Assembly: GCA_963664365.1 (NCBI GenBank)
Contig: OY761144.1
Span: 310,001-374,000, forward strand
Length of the DNA: 64,000 bases
From: VXRN01 sp963664365
Lineage (GTDB): Bacteria; Chloroflexota; Dehalococcoidia; Lucifugimonadales; UBA1123
Direction: 5' to 3'
The position numbers and the translations under genes were made by a program. The notes under the pieces are model-generated. The model did no database searches. It was not told the DNA's origin and worked only from the letters and a program-made list of their open reading frames with translations. This document shows, one piece after another, positions 33,301 through 41,535 of the stretch (the stretch's first letter is position 1; each line of letters opens with the position of its first letter).

Positions 33301-33683
33301 TGCTCAAAGTCCTGGTCATAGGCCAGCGCCTCGGTTATGCCCCGTTCTTCCATCAGCAGGAAACTCGCACAATCGGTGAGGCTCCACCGCTGATCCAGCC
33401 GGAAAGTGTATCTCTGGACGGATGCCACAAACTGGGTGCTAGTCTGGGGGACGACTTCCACGCTGTCATCATTCTGAATCCTCTTCACCGTATCAGAGGC
33501 GAGTCCGCGTCTGTGCGCTCCCGTTCGACACATAAAGTTGAGAAACTCGACAAGAACCATCTCGGTTGTAACTATCCGACAAGGACCTAGCCGTTCCGTA
33601 ACCATGATTGCTTCCTCGTGGAACTGATCATCAGGGTTCTGGACAGCTACCCAATATCCGGAGTCTGCGAAGACCTCTCTCAT
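33255..33683 (-). CDS. PIN-domain (VapC-like) toxin, module 2
   Basis: A 142-residue ribonuclease toxin of the PIN family with all four acidic positions visible: Asp in FADSGYW, Glu in LVEFLN, Asp in SLTDCASF and Asp in AYDQDF. The C-terminus GFVALLRDESLTM is identical to modules 1 and 4. The start overlaps its antitoxin stop by 4 bp (ATGA). Confidence 0.85.
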   Translation of the reverse strand: MREVFADSGYWVAVQNPDDQFHEEAIMVTERLGPCRIVTTEMVLVEFLNFMCRTGAHRRGLASDTVKRIQNDDSVEVVPQTSTQFVASVQRYTFRLDQRWSLTDCASFLLMEERGITEALAYDQDFEQAGFVALLRDESLTM

Positions 33684-33976
33684 CGGTCATCTTCCTTCGG
33701 CCACCCATACAGATAATGCTTTAGGTTCTTGGCGCCGTCGGCAGGAAGGTCGTCCCAACTAACCTTTGTCGCAGACTCACGAATCTCCCTGAGCAAATCC
33801 GAGATGGATGGAACTTCCGGAGCGGGAGAAAGCTTCCCTTCCGACTCCTGGGAAATTGTATCCAGTACGGGGCCGTCTTCAATCGACACCATCACCTCCT
33901 CGCCCTCCTCCAGGTCCAGCGGTTCAAGCGGCATCAGCGCCCCATTCGAAAATCTGGCCTTCACGTTCGCAATCAT
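33680..33976 (-). CDS. DUF104 (AF2212-like) antitoxin, module 2
   Basis: A 98-residue antitoxin with the common N-terminus MIANVKARFSNGALMPLEPL, a specific central segment (about 35-75) and C-terminal KNLKHYLYGWPKEDD. ATG 33976 is chosen by comparison with the other copies; upstream in-frame codons belong to a duplicated non-coding segment. Confidence 0.82.
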   Translation of the reverse strand: MIANVKARFSNGALMPLEPLDLEEGEEVMVSIEDGPVLDTISQESEGKLSPAPEVPSISDLLREIRESATKVSWDDLPADGAKNLKHYLYGWPKEDDR

Positions 33977-33980
33977 CCCA

Positions 33981-34111
33981 AGTCCTCCGGTTCCACACTC
34001 ATACGAATCCAATCTCACACATCGTAGCACAGTCGATGCGCGGGCAGAGACGGCGTGGAGGACGTTCACATGGTCAGCGACTCATCGCGCAGAAGCGCGA
34101 CGAACCCCGCC
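33981..34111. repeat. Inter-module direct repeat, copy B
   Basis: Near-identical partner of 33170-33300, in the same orientation, about 811 bp away, which is one full toxin-antitoxin module. Confidence 0.8.
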
Positions 34112-34494
34112 TGCTCGAAATCGCGGTCATAGGCCAGCGCCTCAGTTATGCCCCGTTCTTCCATCAGCAGGAAACTAGCGCAGTCGGTGAGGCTCCAGCG
34201 CTGATCGCCTCGGTCAGCGTAGCGTTCCACTGCGGCCCTGAACTGCCTGTCTGTCTGCGGGACGATTTCGACGTCGGGATTATCCTCTAACTCTCGAATC
34301 ATCTGCACCGCAAGACTACGAAGGTGTTCGCCCCCTCGCGACACGTAGTTGAGCGCTTCGGTGACTACCATCTGACTTGTCGTGATCCTAAACGATCCCA
34401 ACTCCGCAGCCACCTCACTCGCCCGTTCGTGAAGCGGGTCTCTGTCGTCCAAGTTCGCTATGAAGTATCCAGCGTCAGCGAAGACCATGGTCAT
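34066..34494 (-). CDS. PIN-domain (VapC-like) toxin, module 1
   Basis: A 142-residue PIN ribonuclease toxin with the active-site acids in FADAGYF, VTEALN, SLTDCASF and AYDRDF. The last ~45 residues are almost identical to module 2, whereas the first ~95 are diverged, as if the 3' end had been homogenised by recombination. Its ATG overlaps the antitoxin stop (TAATG). Confidence 0.87.
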   Translation of the reverse strand: MTMVFADAGYFIANLDDRDPLHERASEVAAELGSFRITTSQMVVTEALNYVSRGGEHLRSLAVQMIRELEDNPDVEIVPQTDRQFRAAVERYADRGDQRWSLTDCASFLLMEERGITEALAYDRDFEQAGFVALLRDESLTM

Positions 34495-34766
34495 TAGTCT
34501 TCAACCTTTGGATGACCGTAAAGGTAATGCTTGTAGTTCTTGGCGCCATCCGTGGGCATATCGTCCCATGCCTCGGGCGGGACTGATTTGCGGAGCCTCT
34601 CAAACATCTCCAGAATGGACTCCTTCCTTTTGGCAGGCGGAGACGAGTCCCCTATAGACACCGTCACCTCTATAGACACCGTCACCTCCTCACCCTCCTC
34701 CAACTCCAGCGGTTCAAGCGGCATCAGCGCCCCATTCGAAAATCTGGCCTTCACGTTCGCGATCAT
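34494..34766 (-). CDS. DUF104 (AF2212-like) antitoxin, module 1
   Basis: A 90-residue antitoxin, N-terminus MIANVKARFSNGALMPLEPL, C-terminus KNYKHYLYGHPKVED. It contains a duplicated VTVSIE (18-bp tandem duplication at about 34655-34690) right after the beta-barrel core. First gene of the tandem array. Confidence 0.84.
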   Translation of the reverse strand: MIANVKARFSNGALMPLEPLELEEGEEVTVSIEVTVSIGDSSPPAKRKESILEMFERLRKSVPPEAWDDMPTDGAKNYKHYLYGHPKVED

Positions 34767-34842
34767 CCCAAGTCCTCCCAGCGAGGTTTTGCATCTCGTG
34801 CGCTCTCGATATCACACATCGTAGCACACGCCGCATAGAAAC

Positions 34843-34871
34843 TTGCGAGGATCACTAATCTACGATAGAAT
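34843..34871 (+). promoter_or_regulatory. Promoter of otsA
   Basis: TTGCGA (34843-34848), a 17-nt spacer and TAGAAT (34866-34871). The predicted transcript start lies about 70 nt upstream of the otsA ATG. Confidence 0.5.
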
Positions 34872-34948
34872 TAGTACAAATGCCCGTGCTGATGTGACGA
34901 CTTGGGGCCGCTCCCTACCGGCTGCGGACTCAGGCAATTGGAGCGATT

Positions 34949-36346
34949 ATGGGTGGCGAAGGCCGTGTAGTAGTAGTCTCCAACAGGATACCGTCTGTAT
35001 CCGCGCCTTCCAGCGTGGAGGAAAGGCGCAGCCTTCCCGTCGGCGGACTCGTGAGCTGCCTGCGGCCCTTCCTCGAGAACGTGGGAGGCGTCTGGATGGG
35101 CTGGGACGGAAACTCCGACGCCCCGGAAGGCGCCGCCTCTGTCGCCGTCAACGAGGTCGAAGGCATGAGCCTGGCCTCCGTCGCCCTTTCCAATTACGAA
35201 GTCGAGCGCTTCTACGACATCTTCTCCAACCGCACCCTCTGGCCGCTGCTCCATGGCTTCTCCGACAAAGCCACCATTAACCATGACAGCTACGATGTTT
35301 ACCGCAGCGTAAACCGAAAATACGCCGCCTCCCTCATAGACATCCTGAAGCCCGGCGACCTGGTCTGGGTCCACGACTTCCACCTCTTCCCCCTTGGCCA
35401 TGAGCTTCGTAAGCTCGGCTGGAAGGGCCGGATCGGGTTCTTCCTTCACATCCCCTTCCCATCCTCCGAGATCTTCGGCATCCTGCCCTGGGCCCGAAAG
35501 CTGCTTACCTGCCTCTTCGACTACGACCTCGTAGGTCTTCAGACCCCAAAATATCTTCACAACCTTGAGGAGTCCTTGCGTGACGAGCTTGGCGCCGTAC
35601 TCGTCGGCGACACGGTGCGCCACCGCGACAGAACCCTGAAGGTGCGTTCATTCCCCGTTGGCGCCGATGCCGAAGCATTCCGCGAGATGGCCATCAGCCA
35701 AGTCCCGACCCCCGTTAGCCGTTTCCTAGAGGACTTCCCCAAGGACACACAGATTCTTCTAGGGGTGGACAGACTTGACTACACGAAGGGGATAGTCCAG
35801 CGGATGCAGGCCATCGAGCGGTTGTTCGACGACCGCCCGGAGCTCCGCGGTCGCGTCACTCTCATCCAGATCTCCGCGCCCAGCCGGGTCAGCATCCCCG
35901 AATATGCCCGTGAACGCGAGCGATACGACTCACTCGTCGGCAAGATCAACGGCAAGTTCGGGGAGGCTCATTGGATGCCCATTGTCCCCCTGCACCGCCC
36001 CTATTCCCAGCAGGACCTGGCCCACTTCTACCGGGAGGCCGACGTTTGTCTCGTCACCCCTCTCCGGGACGGCATGAACCTGGTCGCCAAGGAGTTCGTA
36101 GCTTCCCAGACCTCCGACCCCGGCGTCTTGGTCATCTCCCGATTTTGTGGCGCCGCGGAGTCCATGCAGGACGCTCTTCTGGTCAACCCTTACGACTTTC
36201 AGGGGACGGCCTCCGCCATCTACCGCGCCCTGACCATGCCCGGACCCGAGCGGCAGCGGCGCTGGAAAGCCCTCTTCGACGACGTGAGCAGTCACACCGC
36301 CCCCGACTGGTGTTACAGCTTCCTTGCCGCCCTCGGCGACGCGTAA
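34949..36346 (+). CDS. otsA: Alpha,alpha-trehalose-6-phosphate synthase
   Basis: GT20 retaining glycosyltransferase making trehalose 6-phosphate from UDP-glucose (or another NDP-glucose) and glucose 6-phosphate. Family marks: VVVSNRIP at residues 7-14, VWVHDFHLFPLG near 139, FFLHIPFPSSEIF near 160, GVDRLDYTKGI near 270 and the C-terminal nucleotide-binding region LRDGMNLVAKEFVA. 465 residues, normal length. GGAG lies 5 nt before the ATG. It is convergent with otsB; the 3' ends overlap by 34 bp. Confidence 0.95.
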   Translation: MGGEGRVVVVSNRIPSVSAPSSVEERRSLPVGGLVSCLRPFLENVGGVWMGWDGNSDAPEGAASVAVNEVEGMSLASVALSNYEVERFYDIFSNRTLWPLLHGFSDKATINHDSYDVYRSVNRKYAASLIDILKPGDLVWVHDFHLFPLGHELRKLGWKGRIGFFLHIPFPSSEIFGILPWARKLLTCLFDYDLVGLQTPKYLHNLEESLRDELGAVLVGDTVRHRDRTLKVRSFPVGADAEAFREMAISQVPTPVSRFLEDFPKDTQILLGVDRLDYTKGIVQRMQAIERLFDDRPELRGRVTLIQISAPSRVSIPEYARERERYDSLVGKINGKFGEAHWMPIVPLHRPYSQQDLAHFYREADVCLVTPLRDGMNLVAKEFVASQTSDPGVLVISRFCGAAESMQDALLVNPYDFQGTASAIYRALTMPGPERQRRWKALFDDVSSHTAPDWCYSFLAALGDA

Positions 36347-37137
36347 GCCATCCAATGCAGAAACTCCTCCACCTCACCCGACCCCGACAGGCAGTAGTCC
36401 GCCTTCCGCAGCGCGGATTCCGGCGTTTCCTCATCCACGACGACCACCGCCGCTCCCTTCAGATCTCCTTGACCCATCAGCCCGTGCAGCGCATCGAATG
36501 CGTCACTGTCCGTCACGTCATCCCCAACGACTATCGCTCCCGCCAACTCGAACTCGCGAGCCAAGCGATCCACTGCCGTGCCCTTATTCACCCCTTGCCC
36601 AGGCCCGATCTCCAATACCATCTTGCCTTCCCTGACCTCCAGACCACGGGCGGCAGCCAACGACTTCAGCGCTTTCCACAACGCGGACCGTGCTTCTGTG
36701 ACATCCGGAGCGTTCCGGTAATGCGCCGCCACGCTCAGACCCTTGTTCTCCACGGACAATCCGGAGATCCCAATTCCCGCAACTCCCATCTCGACTTCTT
36801 CCAAGAGGCCATCCGAGACCCGCATATCGTACTCCCGTTGTTCTACTCCGCTTCTCCACTCCTCCAGCCCGTGATTTCCGACATACGTCAAACTCTCCAA
36901 GCCGACCATCTCCCGCAGAACTCTCACCTCTCTCCCGGACACCACCGCCACTAACTCCACCCTCTTTGACAACTCACATAGTATGTCCCTTATCGCCGAA
37001 GACAATACCGTGTCCCGAGGATCATCGAATAGAGGAGTCAGAGTCCCATCGAAGTCGCTGAACAGTCCCACGCGGCCCGCGTTCAGGATTTGGGAGAAGG
37101 AATTGAGGTGGTCCAGGACACGAGGCGGAAGAGTCAT
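36313..37137 (-). CDS. otsB: Trehalose-6-phosphate phosphatase
   Basis: HAD-superfamily phosphatase, 274 residues. Motif I is FSDFDGTLTPL at about residues 25-35, motif II VVSGR near 65, and motif III/IV GDDVTDSDAF near 207. It completes trehalose synthesis from the otsA product. Transcribed toward otsA rather than with it, so the two must be balanced by separate promoters; the overlap of their ends could allow mutual antisense effects. Confidence 0.93.
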   Translation of the reverse strand: MTLPPRVLDHLNSFSQILNAGRVGLFSDFDGTLTPLFDDPRDTVLSSAIRDILCELSKRVELVAVVSGREVRVLREMVGLESLTYVGNHGLEEWRSGVEQREYDMRVSDGLLEEVEMGVAGIGISGLSVENKGLSVAAHYRNAPDVTEARSALWKALKSLAAARGLEVREGKMVLEIGPGQGVNKGTAVDRLAREFELAGAIVVGDDVTDSDAFDALHGLMGQGDLKGAAVVVVDEETPESALRKADYCLSGSGEVEEFLHWMAYASPRAARKL

Positions 37138-37251
37138 CGGTTATATTTACCAGTTTGGGGGTGACGAGGACATTGTAGCGCAGGTTAGGTATCGCGGCTG
37201 TGGGATGCTAGAATGGTGCAACCGTCATACACCTGACCCCGAGGTGGCGAT

Positions 37252-39114
37252 ATGTACGACTACGGACTAATCGGAGATATGTCCTCCGCGGCGCTGGTCG
37301 GCGCCGACGGCTCCGTTGACTGGTGCTGTCTGCCCCGGTTCGACTCGCCCAGCGTCTTCGCGTCCATCCTCGACGAGAACGTCGGCGGCCGGTTCCGCAT
37401 CCAACCCAGCGGCGCGTATGCAGACGCGCGCCAAGCCTACATGCGGGACACCAACATCCTGGAGACCACCTTCACGACCCCAGACGGCGTCGTAAAGATT
37501 ACCGACTTCATGCCAATTCAAGATAACGACAAGGATGGCAAACCCGACACCAACCCCGCCGTCCCCCCCGAACTGCACCGCATCGTCGCGTGTACGTCCG
37601 GGAGCATGGAGATGCGCTGTGACTATGAGCCTCGGCACGATTACGCCCGCGCCATGCCGGTTTTTCGCCAACTCCGAAGCGACGGCAACGGCGGCGCGGT
37701 CGAGACGAACGGCGGCGGACAAACCATGATGCTGCTCAGCAGCGTCCCGCTGTCGGTCGGCGCCGATGGCGCAATGGGCGAGTTCGCGCTGTCGCAGGGC
37801 GAGTCGGCAATCTTCGTAATGGCCTACGGCGCCGGGAGACCGCCAAGTCTAGATCGTTACCGCACGCGGGAAAAGCTTCAACTGACCCGGCGATACTGGC
37901 AAGACCTAGTCGCGGGGATGAACTACGGCGGCCTGTGGCGCGAGCAGGTAGTGCGATCGTTTCTGGTCTTGCACCTGATGATGTACCGCGGCACCGGCGC
38001 CATTGTGGCCGCGCCGACGACGAGCCTGCCCGAGACCCTCGGCGGCTCAAGGAACTGGGACTATCGCTACTCGTGGCTGCGCGACACGAGCTTCACCGTC
38101 GACGTCCTCTACCGTCTCGGAGACCTCTACGGAGCGGACCACTACATCCATTGGCTTCTGGAACAGTGCCAGTTGAATCGCCGCGACACACGAATCTTAT
38201 ACGGGATCACGCAGTCGTCGTCACTCGAAGAAGAGATCCTCGACCACCTGAGCGGCTACGAGGGTTCTCGACCCGTTCGCATAGGCAACGCCGCCGCCGA
38301 GCACCTGCAGTTGGACGTATTCGGCGAGGTCATCGCGACGATCCACTCGCTTCTGGTGCTGAACGGCGAGATACCGGAGGAAGCCTGGGAGCTGGTCTGC
38401 TCCTTTGCCGAAGTGGTCATCAAGAACTGGCGGCGGCGCGACCGAGGCGTTTGGGAGGTGCGCGGAGAGCAACAGCATTTCGTCTATTCCAAGGTGATGT
38501 GCTGGGCCGCCCTCGACACGGCCGCGTACATCGCGGCGGCTGTGGAGCGGAGGCGGCTCTACCGACGCTGGGCGCAGGCGGCGTTCGACATCAAGACGGA
38601 GATACTCGACCTCGGATGGAGCGAGTCGAAGCGGGCGTTCCGGCAGCGGTACGGCAGCGACGCCCTCGACGCCTCCAACCTGGCCATCCCCTTCTTCGGA
38701 TTCATCCCCGCCGAAGACCCGCGCGTGCGGCAGAACCTCGACGCGACCGAGCGGGAACTGGCCGATGGGCCGCTGGTATGGCGCTACATCCCGGAAGAAA
38801 CGGACGACGGCCTCGATGCGCAGCCGGAGGGCGCATTTACGATGCTCAGTTTCTGGCTGCTTGGCAACCTGATCTACACGGGACAGGCTGATAAAGCCCT
38901 TGACCTATTCCATGAAACCATGACGCGGTGCTCCAACCACCTCGGCCTATTCGCGGAAATGTTAGACCCCTCAACCAACCGCCAATTGGGCAACTTTCCG
39001 CAAGCCTACTCGCACATCGGCCTCATTCACACCGCCCTGAACCTCTCCGGCTACATCGCCGACACCCCAACGCGGCTCATTCGCAGGCGCGAGATGAGCA
39101 AGGCTCAGCAGTAA
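37252..39114 (+). CDS. GH15 glycoside hydrolase (glucoamylase/trehalase type)
   Basis: A 620-residue cytosolic (no signal peptide) GH15 enzyme. N-terminal GLIGDMSSAALVGADGSVDWCCLPRFDSPSVF, the (alpha/alpha)6-barrel part with NWDYRYSWLRDTSFT near 265, and the C-terminal EMLDPSTNRQLGNFPQAYSHIGL are family hallmarks. Next to otsA/otsB, trehalose is a plausible substrate, as known for bacterial GH15 trehalases; alpha-glucan hydrolysis is the alternative. A TAGAAT box is at 37209. Confidence 0.9.
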   Translation: MYDYGLIGDMSSAALVGADGSVDWCCLPRFDSPSVFASILDENVGGRFRIQPSGAYADARQAYMRDTNILETTFTTPDGVVKITDFMPIQDNDKDGKPDTNPAVPPELHRIVACTSGSMEMRCDYEPRHDYARAMPVFRQLRSDGNGGAVETNGGGQTMMLLSSVPLSVGADGAMGEFALSQGESAIFVMAYGAGRPPSLDRYRTREKLQLTRRYWQDLVAGMNYGGLWREQVVRSFLVLHLMMYRGTGAIVAAPTTSLPETLGGSRNWDYRYSWLRDTSFTVDVLYRLGDLYGADHYIHWLLEQCQLNRRDTRILYGITQSSSLEEEILDHLSGYEGSRPVRIGNAAAEHLQLDVFGEVIATIHSLLVLNGEIPEEAWELVCSFAEVVIKNWRRRDRGVWEVRGEQQHFVYSKVMCWAALDTAAYIAAAVERRRLYRRWAQAAFDIKTEILDLGWSESKRAFRQRYGSDALDASNLAIPFFGFIPAEDPRVRQNLDATERELADGPLVWRYIPEETDDGLDAQPEGAFTMLSFWLLGNLIYTGQADKALDLFHETMTRCSNHLGLFAEMLDPSTNRQLGNFPQAYSHIGLIHTALNLSGYIADTPTRLIRRREMSKAQQ

Positions 39115-39191
39115 AAGCGGTCCTAGAAAAACCGGCCCACGCCATCCCATCCTGACCAATCCCCCCACTATCAGTCACGCCATGAACACCA

Positions 39192-40793
39192 TCATCGGCC
39201 AGGAGTCTTGAGCGCGTACACCCGGTATCTGAACCAGTCTTCGTCCGACTCCACCGGCTCGTACTCAGACTCCACGAAGTCGAACAGCGCTTGGAACGCC
39301 GCCGGGTCGTGCTCGTACCTCGCCTTCGGCTGCCAGTTCGCCCGGTCAGGTTCGTCCAGGGGAGGCAGCCGGCCGTTTCGCGTGTCTATTATCATGGCGG
39401 GACGCGCGCTTATCACGTCCGAGATGAACTCGCCCCTGTTGACCTCGTCGGCGTATCCCGGCTTGAGCAGCGGGTACTGATAGAAGAACCGCGTAGGCGA
39501 GTCGCGCCCGGCGAGGAGGTAAATCCGCGTCTGCGCTCCCCATACCAGTATGGTATCGTCGGCGTCCGTAGCCTGTTTGACCAGTTCGGCCGCCCGCTCA
39601 TCCGCGTTCGGAACCGGCCCCGCCGTCCCGGGGCGCATAATCCCATACACCGCATCCTTTATTCTGGGGTAGTGGGTGGGCACGAAGTGAAAGTTCACGA
39701 CCGCCAACATTAGCAAGAACGTCAGAAATGCGGGCGCGACCAGCTTATTGCTAGCGACGAGCCAAACCAGAAATCCAACGTACACCACACCGACCGGAAG
39801 TAGAGCAAGATAGTAGTGAGACCACGGAAAGCCCGACATCAGTGTCAGAGCGACTTCGATGGGCCCGAGAATCAGCGCGAACGGCAAAATCCGCTCGAAC
39901 GCCTCACCGCGCTTCTCCCCTCTAAACTGATGCCAGACCCCGGCGCACCAGCCGACGGCAAGCGGCAGGGCCACCCACGACATGTGCCGCGCCAGCGAAT
40001 CGCCCGCGTCGAGTATGTCATAGAGCGAGGGATCCGAGTACGCGAGATTGTAAACGACCGTCGCGTCCCAGTACTCCGCCCACGCCCCGACGGCTGCGAG
40101 CACAGCCGAAACCGCCGTCAGAACCGAAAGACCGCCGACCACGCTCCACGCGATCCGTGCGCGAGAGTCCCGCCACCTGAACAGCCAATAGACGCCCATC
40201 GCCAGCCACACCCCCACCAAGTTGCCGCGAAGCAGAAACGTGACGCCGCCCAGCGCGCCGATTGCCAGGCACGTCCACACGTCCGCCCGCTCCCTCCTCT
40301 CCACGCGCGCGAACAGCAGAAGCGCAAGGAGTTGGAACGGCAGGGCATGTTCCTCCGTGAGTCCCCCTCCCCCGAGTTTCTCCGAATAGACCAAGAAGAT
40401 GGCTACGGAAAACAGTGCGGCCTGAACACCAAAGTGGAGACGTGTCAGCCTGAACGCGAGCCATGCCGAAACAAGCAGAATGACGGAGTTGACCAGCCAG
40501 GCGCCCCAGGATCCCGACACAAGCAGCCCCAGAGCGTGAATCAAGTAGGTGACGGGCCCCTTGTGGTCCCACCTGTCGAGGTAGGGCGCTTCCCCCCTCA
40601 GGATTCCCTGCGCCACGTACATAAACGCGCTGGTGTCCCGGCTCGGAGGCGAGGACAGCCCGTGCAGAGCGTCGAAGGCCAGGACCGCCAAGACCGCGGC
40701 CCAGCCGGCCCACGCCAGCTTTTGCGGCACGGTCATGCCCGAATAGCCCAAGCGGAGCTTGTCCAGACTCGTCAGAACCGGGCGCGCCGCCAT
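39192..40793 (-). CDS. GT-C fold membrane glycosyltransferase (GT39/ArnT-like)
   Basis: A 533-residue integral membrane protein. About 10-12 hydrophobic segments run from residue 25 to 385, with an Asp-containing first loop (SRDTSAFMYVAQG...YLDRWDHKGP) typical of polyprenyl-phosphate-sugar-dependent GT-C enzymes. The C-terminal ~130 residues are soluble and extracytoplasmic. Likely adds a sugar to a lipid or protein outside the membrane. The ATG is 7 bp from the HAD gene stop, in the same orientation. Confidence 0.8.
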   Translation of the reverse strand: MAARPVLTSLDKLRLGYSGMTVPQKLAWAGWAAVLAVLAFDALHGLSSPPSRDTSAFMYVAQGILRGEAPYLDRWDHKGPVTYLIHALGLLVSGSWGAWLVNSVILLVSAWLAFRLTRLHFGVQAALFSVAIFLVYSEKLGGGGLTEEHALPFQLLALLLFARVERRERADVWTCLAIGALGGVTFLLRGNLVGVWLAMGVYWLFRWRDSRARIAWSVVGGLSVLTAVSAVLAAVGAWAEYWDATVVYNLAYSDPSLYDILDAGDSLARHMSWVALPLAVGWCAGVWHQFRGEKRGEAFERILPFALILGPIEVALTLMSGFPWSHYYLALLPVGVVYVGFLVWLVASNKLVAPAFLTFLLMLAVVNFHFVPTHYPRIKDAVYGIMRPGTAGPVPNADERAAELVKQATDADDTILVWGAQTRIYLLAGRDSPTRFFYQYPLLKPGYADEVNRGEFISDVISARPAMIIDTRNGRLPPLDEPDRANWQPKARYEHDPAAFQALFDFVESEYEPVESDEDWFRYRVYALKTPGR

Positions 40794-40800
40794 GTCCGCC

Positions 40801-41505
40801 CTAAAGCTCCGTCAGCAGCGACGGCAGTTCCATCAGCGTCTCGATACGCGGGCACTCGCTGAATCCGTCGTGATTGCCGTCCCGGTCCAGAAGCACCGGG
40901 TTGATCCCGACGTTCGCGGCCCCCTGAACGTCCGACATCGGCTGGTCTCCCACGTGGACCGCGTTCGCGGCCTCGGCCCCGGACCGTCGCAGCGCCTCTT
41001 GGAAGATCGGCGCGTGCGGCTTCTCGAAGCCCACCTCGCCCGATGTCACCGCGAAGTCCAGGTACGGTGTCAGCCCCATCTCCTCGACCATGTTGTGCGC
41101 CGGGACGTCCATATTCGATATCAGTCCCAGCGTCAGCCCCTGCTGCATCAGGATGTCCATTGCGGGGAGAACGTCGTCGAATCGCCGCATCCGGTAGGGG
41201 ATCTGCCTGATCGCGCTCCATATCCGCCCCGCCTGCTCGGGCGTGACCTCGACGCCCGAACCCCGAATCACGCGCCTTTCGTACTCGGCGAAGAACGCTT
41301 CCCTCTCGTCGCGGTCCAGCAGCCGCACCGGGCGCGTGGCGTTCTGCTCGGACATGAAAGCGTCCGCGAGAGCGTAGCCGCGCAGGACGCCCTCGGGCGT
41401 AAGCTCGATGCCGAACTGGGCGCAGGCCTGAGACTGCACCTCGAATCGGTCAGGCTGGAATCCCGCGAGGGTTCCGTAAAGGTCGAAGAAGACAGCTTGG
41501 ATCAT
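40801..41505 (-). CDS. HAD-superfamily hydrolase (HAD-IA)
   Basis: A 234-residue phosphatase-like protein. Motif I is VFFDLYGTLAG at residues 4-14, motif II LISNMD near 123, motif III Lys in EKPHAPIF near 156 and motif IV GDQPMSDVQGA near 180. ATG 41505 is preferred because motif I follows immediately. It starts 30 bp from the divergent HypE-like gene. Substrate unknown. Confidence 0.88.
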   Translation of the reverse strand: MIQAVFFDLYGTLAGFQPDRFEVQSQACAQFGIELTPEGVLRGYALADAFMSEQNATRPVRLLDRDEREAFFAEYERRVIRGSGVEVTPEQAGRIWSAIRQIPYRMRRFDDVLPAMDILMQQGLTLGLISNMDVPAHNMVEEMGLTPYLDFAVTSGEVGFEKPHAPIFQEALRRSGAEAANAVHVGDQPMSDVQGAANVGINPVLLDRDGNHDGFSECPRIETLMELPSLLTEL

Positions 41506-41513
41506 GTCGATGG

Positions 41514-41520
41514 TATGATA
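41514..41520. promoter_or_regulatory. Symmetric -10 element serving both divergent genes
   Basis: TATGATA can be read as TATGAT on the plus strand (41514-41519) and TATCAT on the minus strand (41520-41515). On the minus side the transcript would start within a few nt of the HAD ATG; on the plus side it leaves a leader of about 10 nt. Confidence 0.45.
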
Positions 41521-41535
41521 GCACGAGTTCATGAC

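Noticed and set aside
39816..41535. Long plus-strand frames opposite the GT-C and HAD genes
   Set aside because: Antisense to genes with strong family motifs; the upper part of the 40759 frame is only the in-frame extension of the HypE-like gene.
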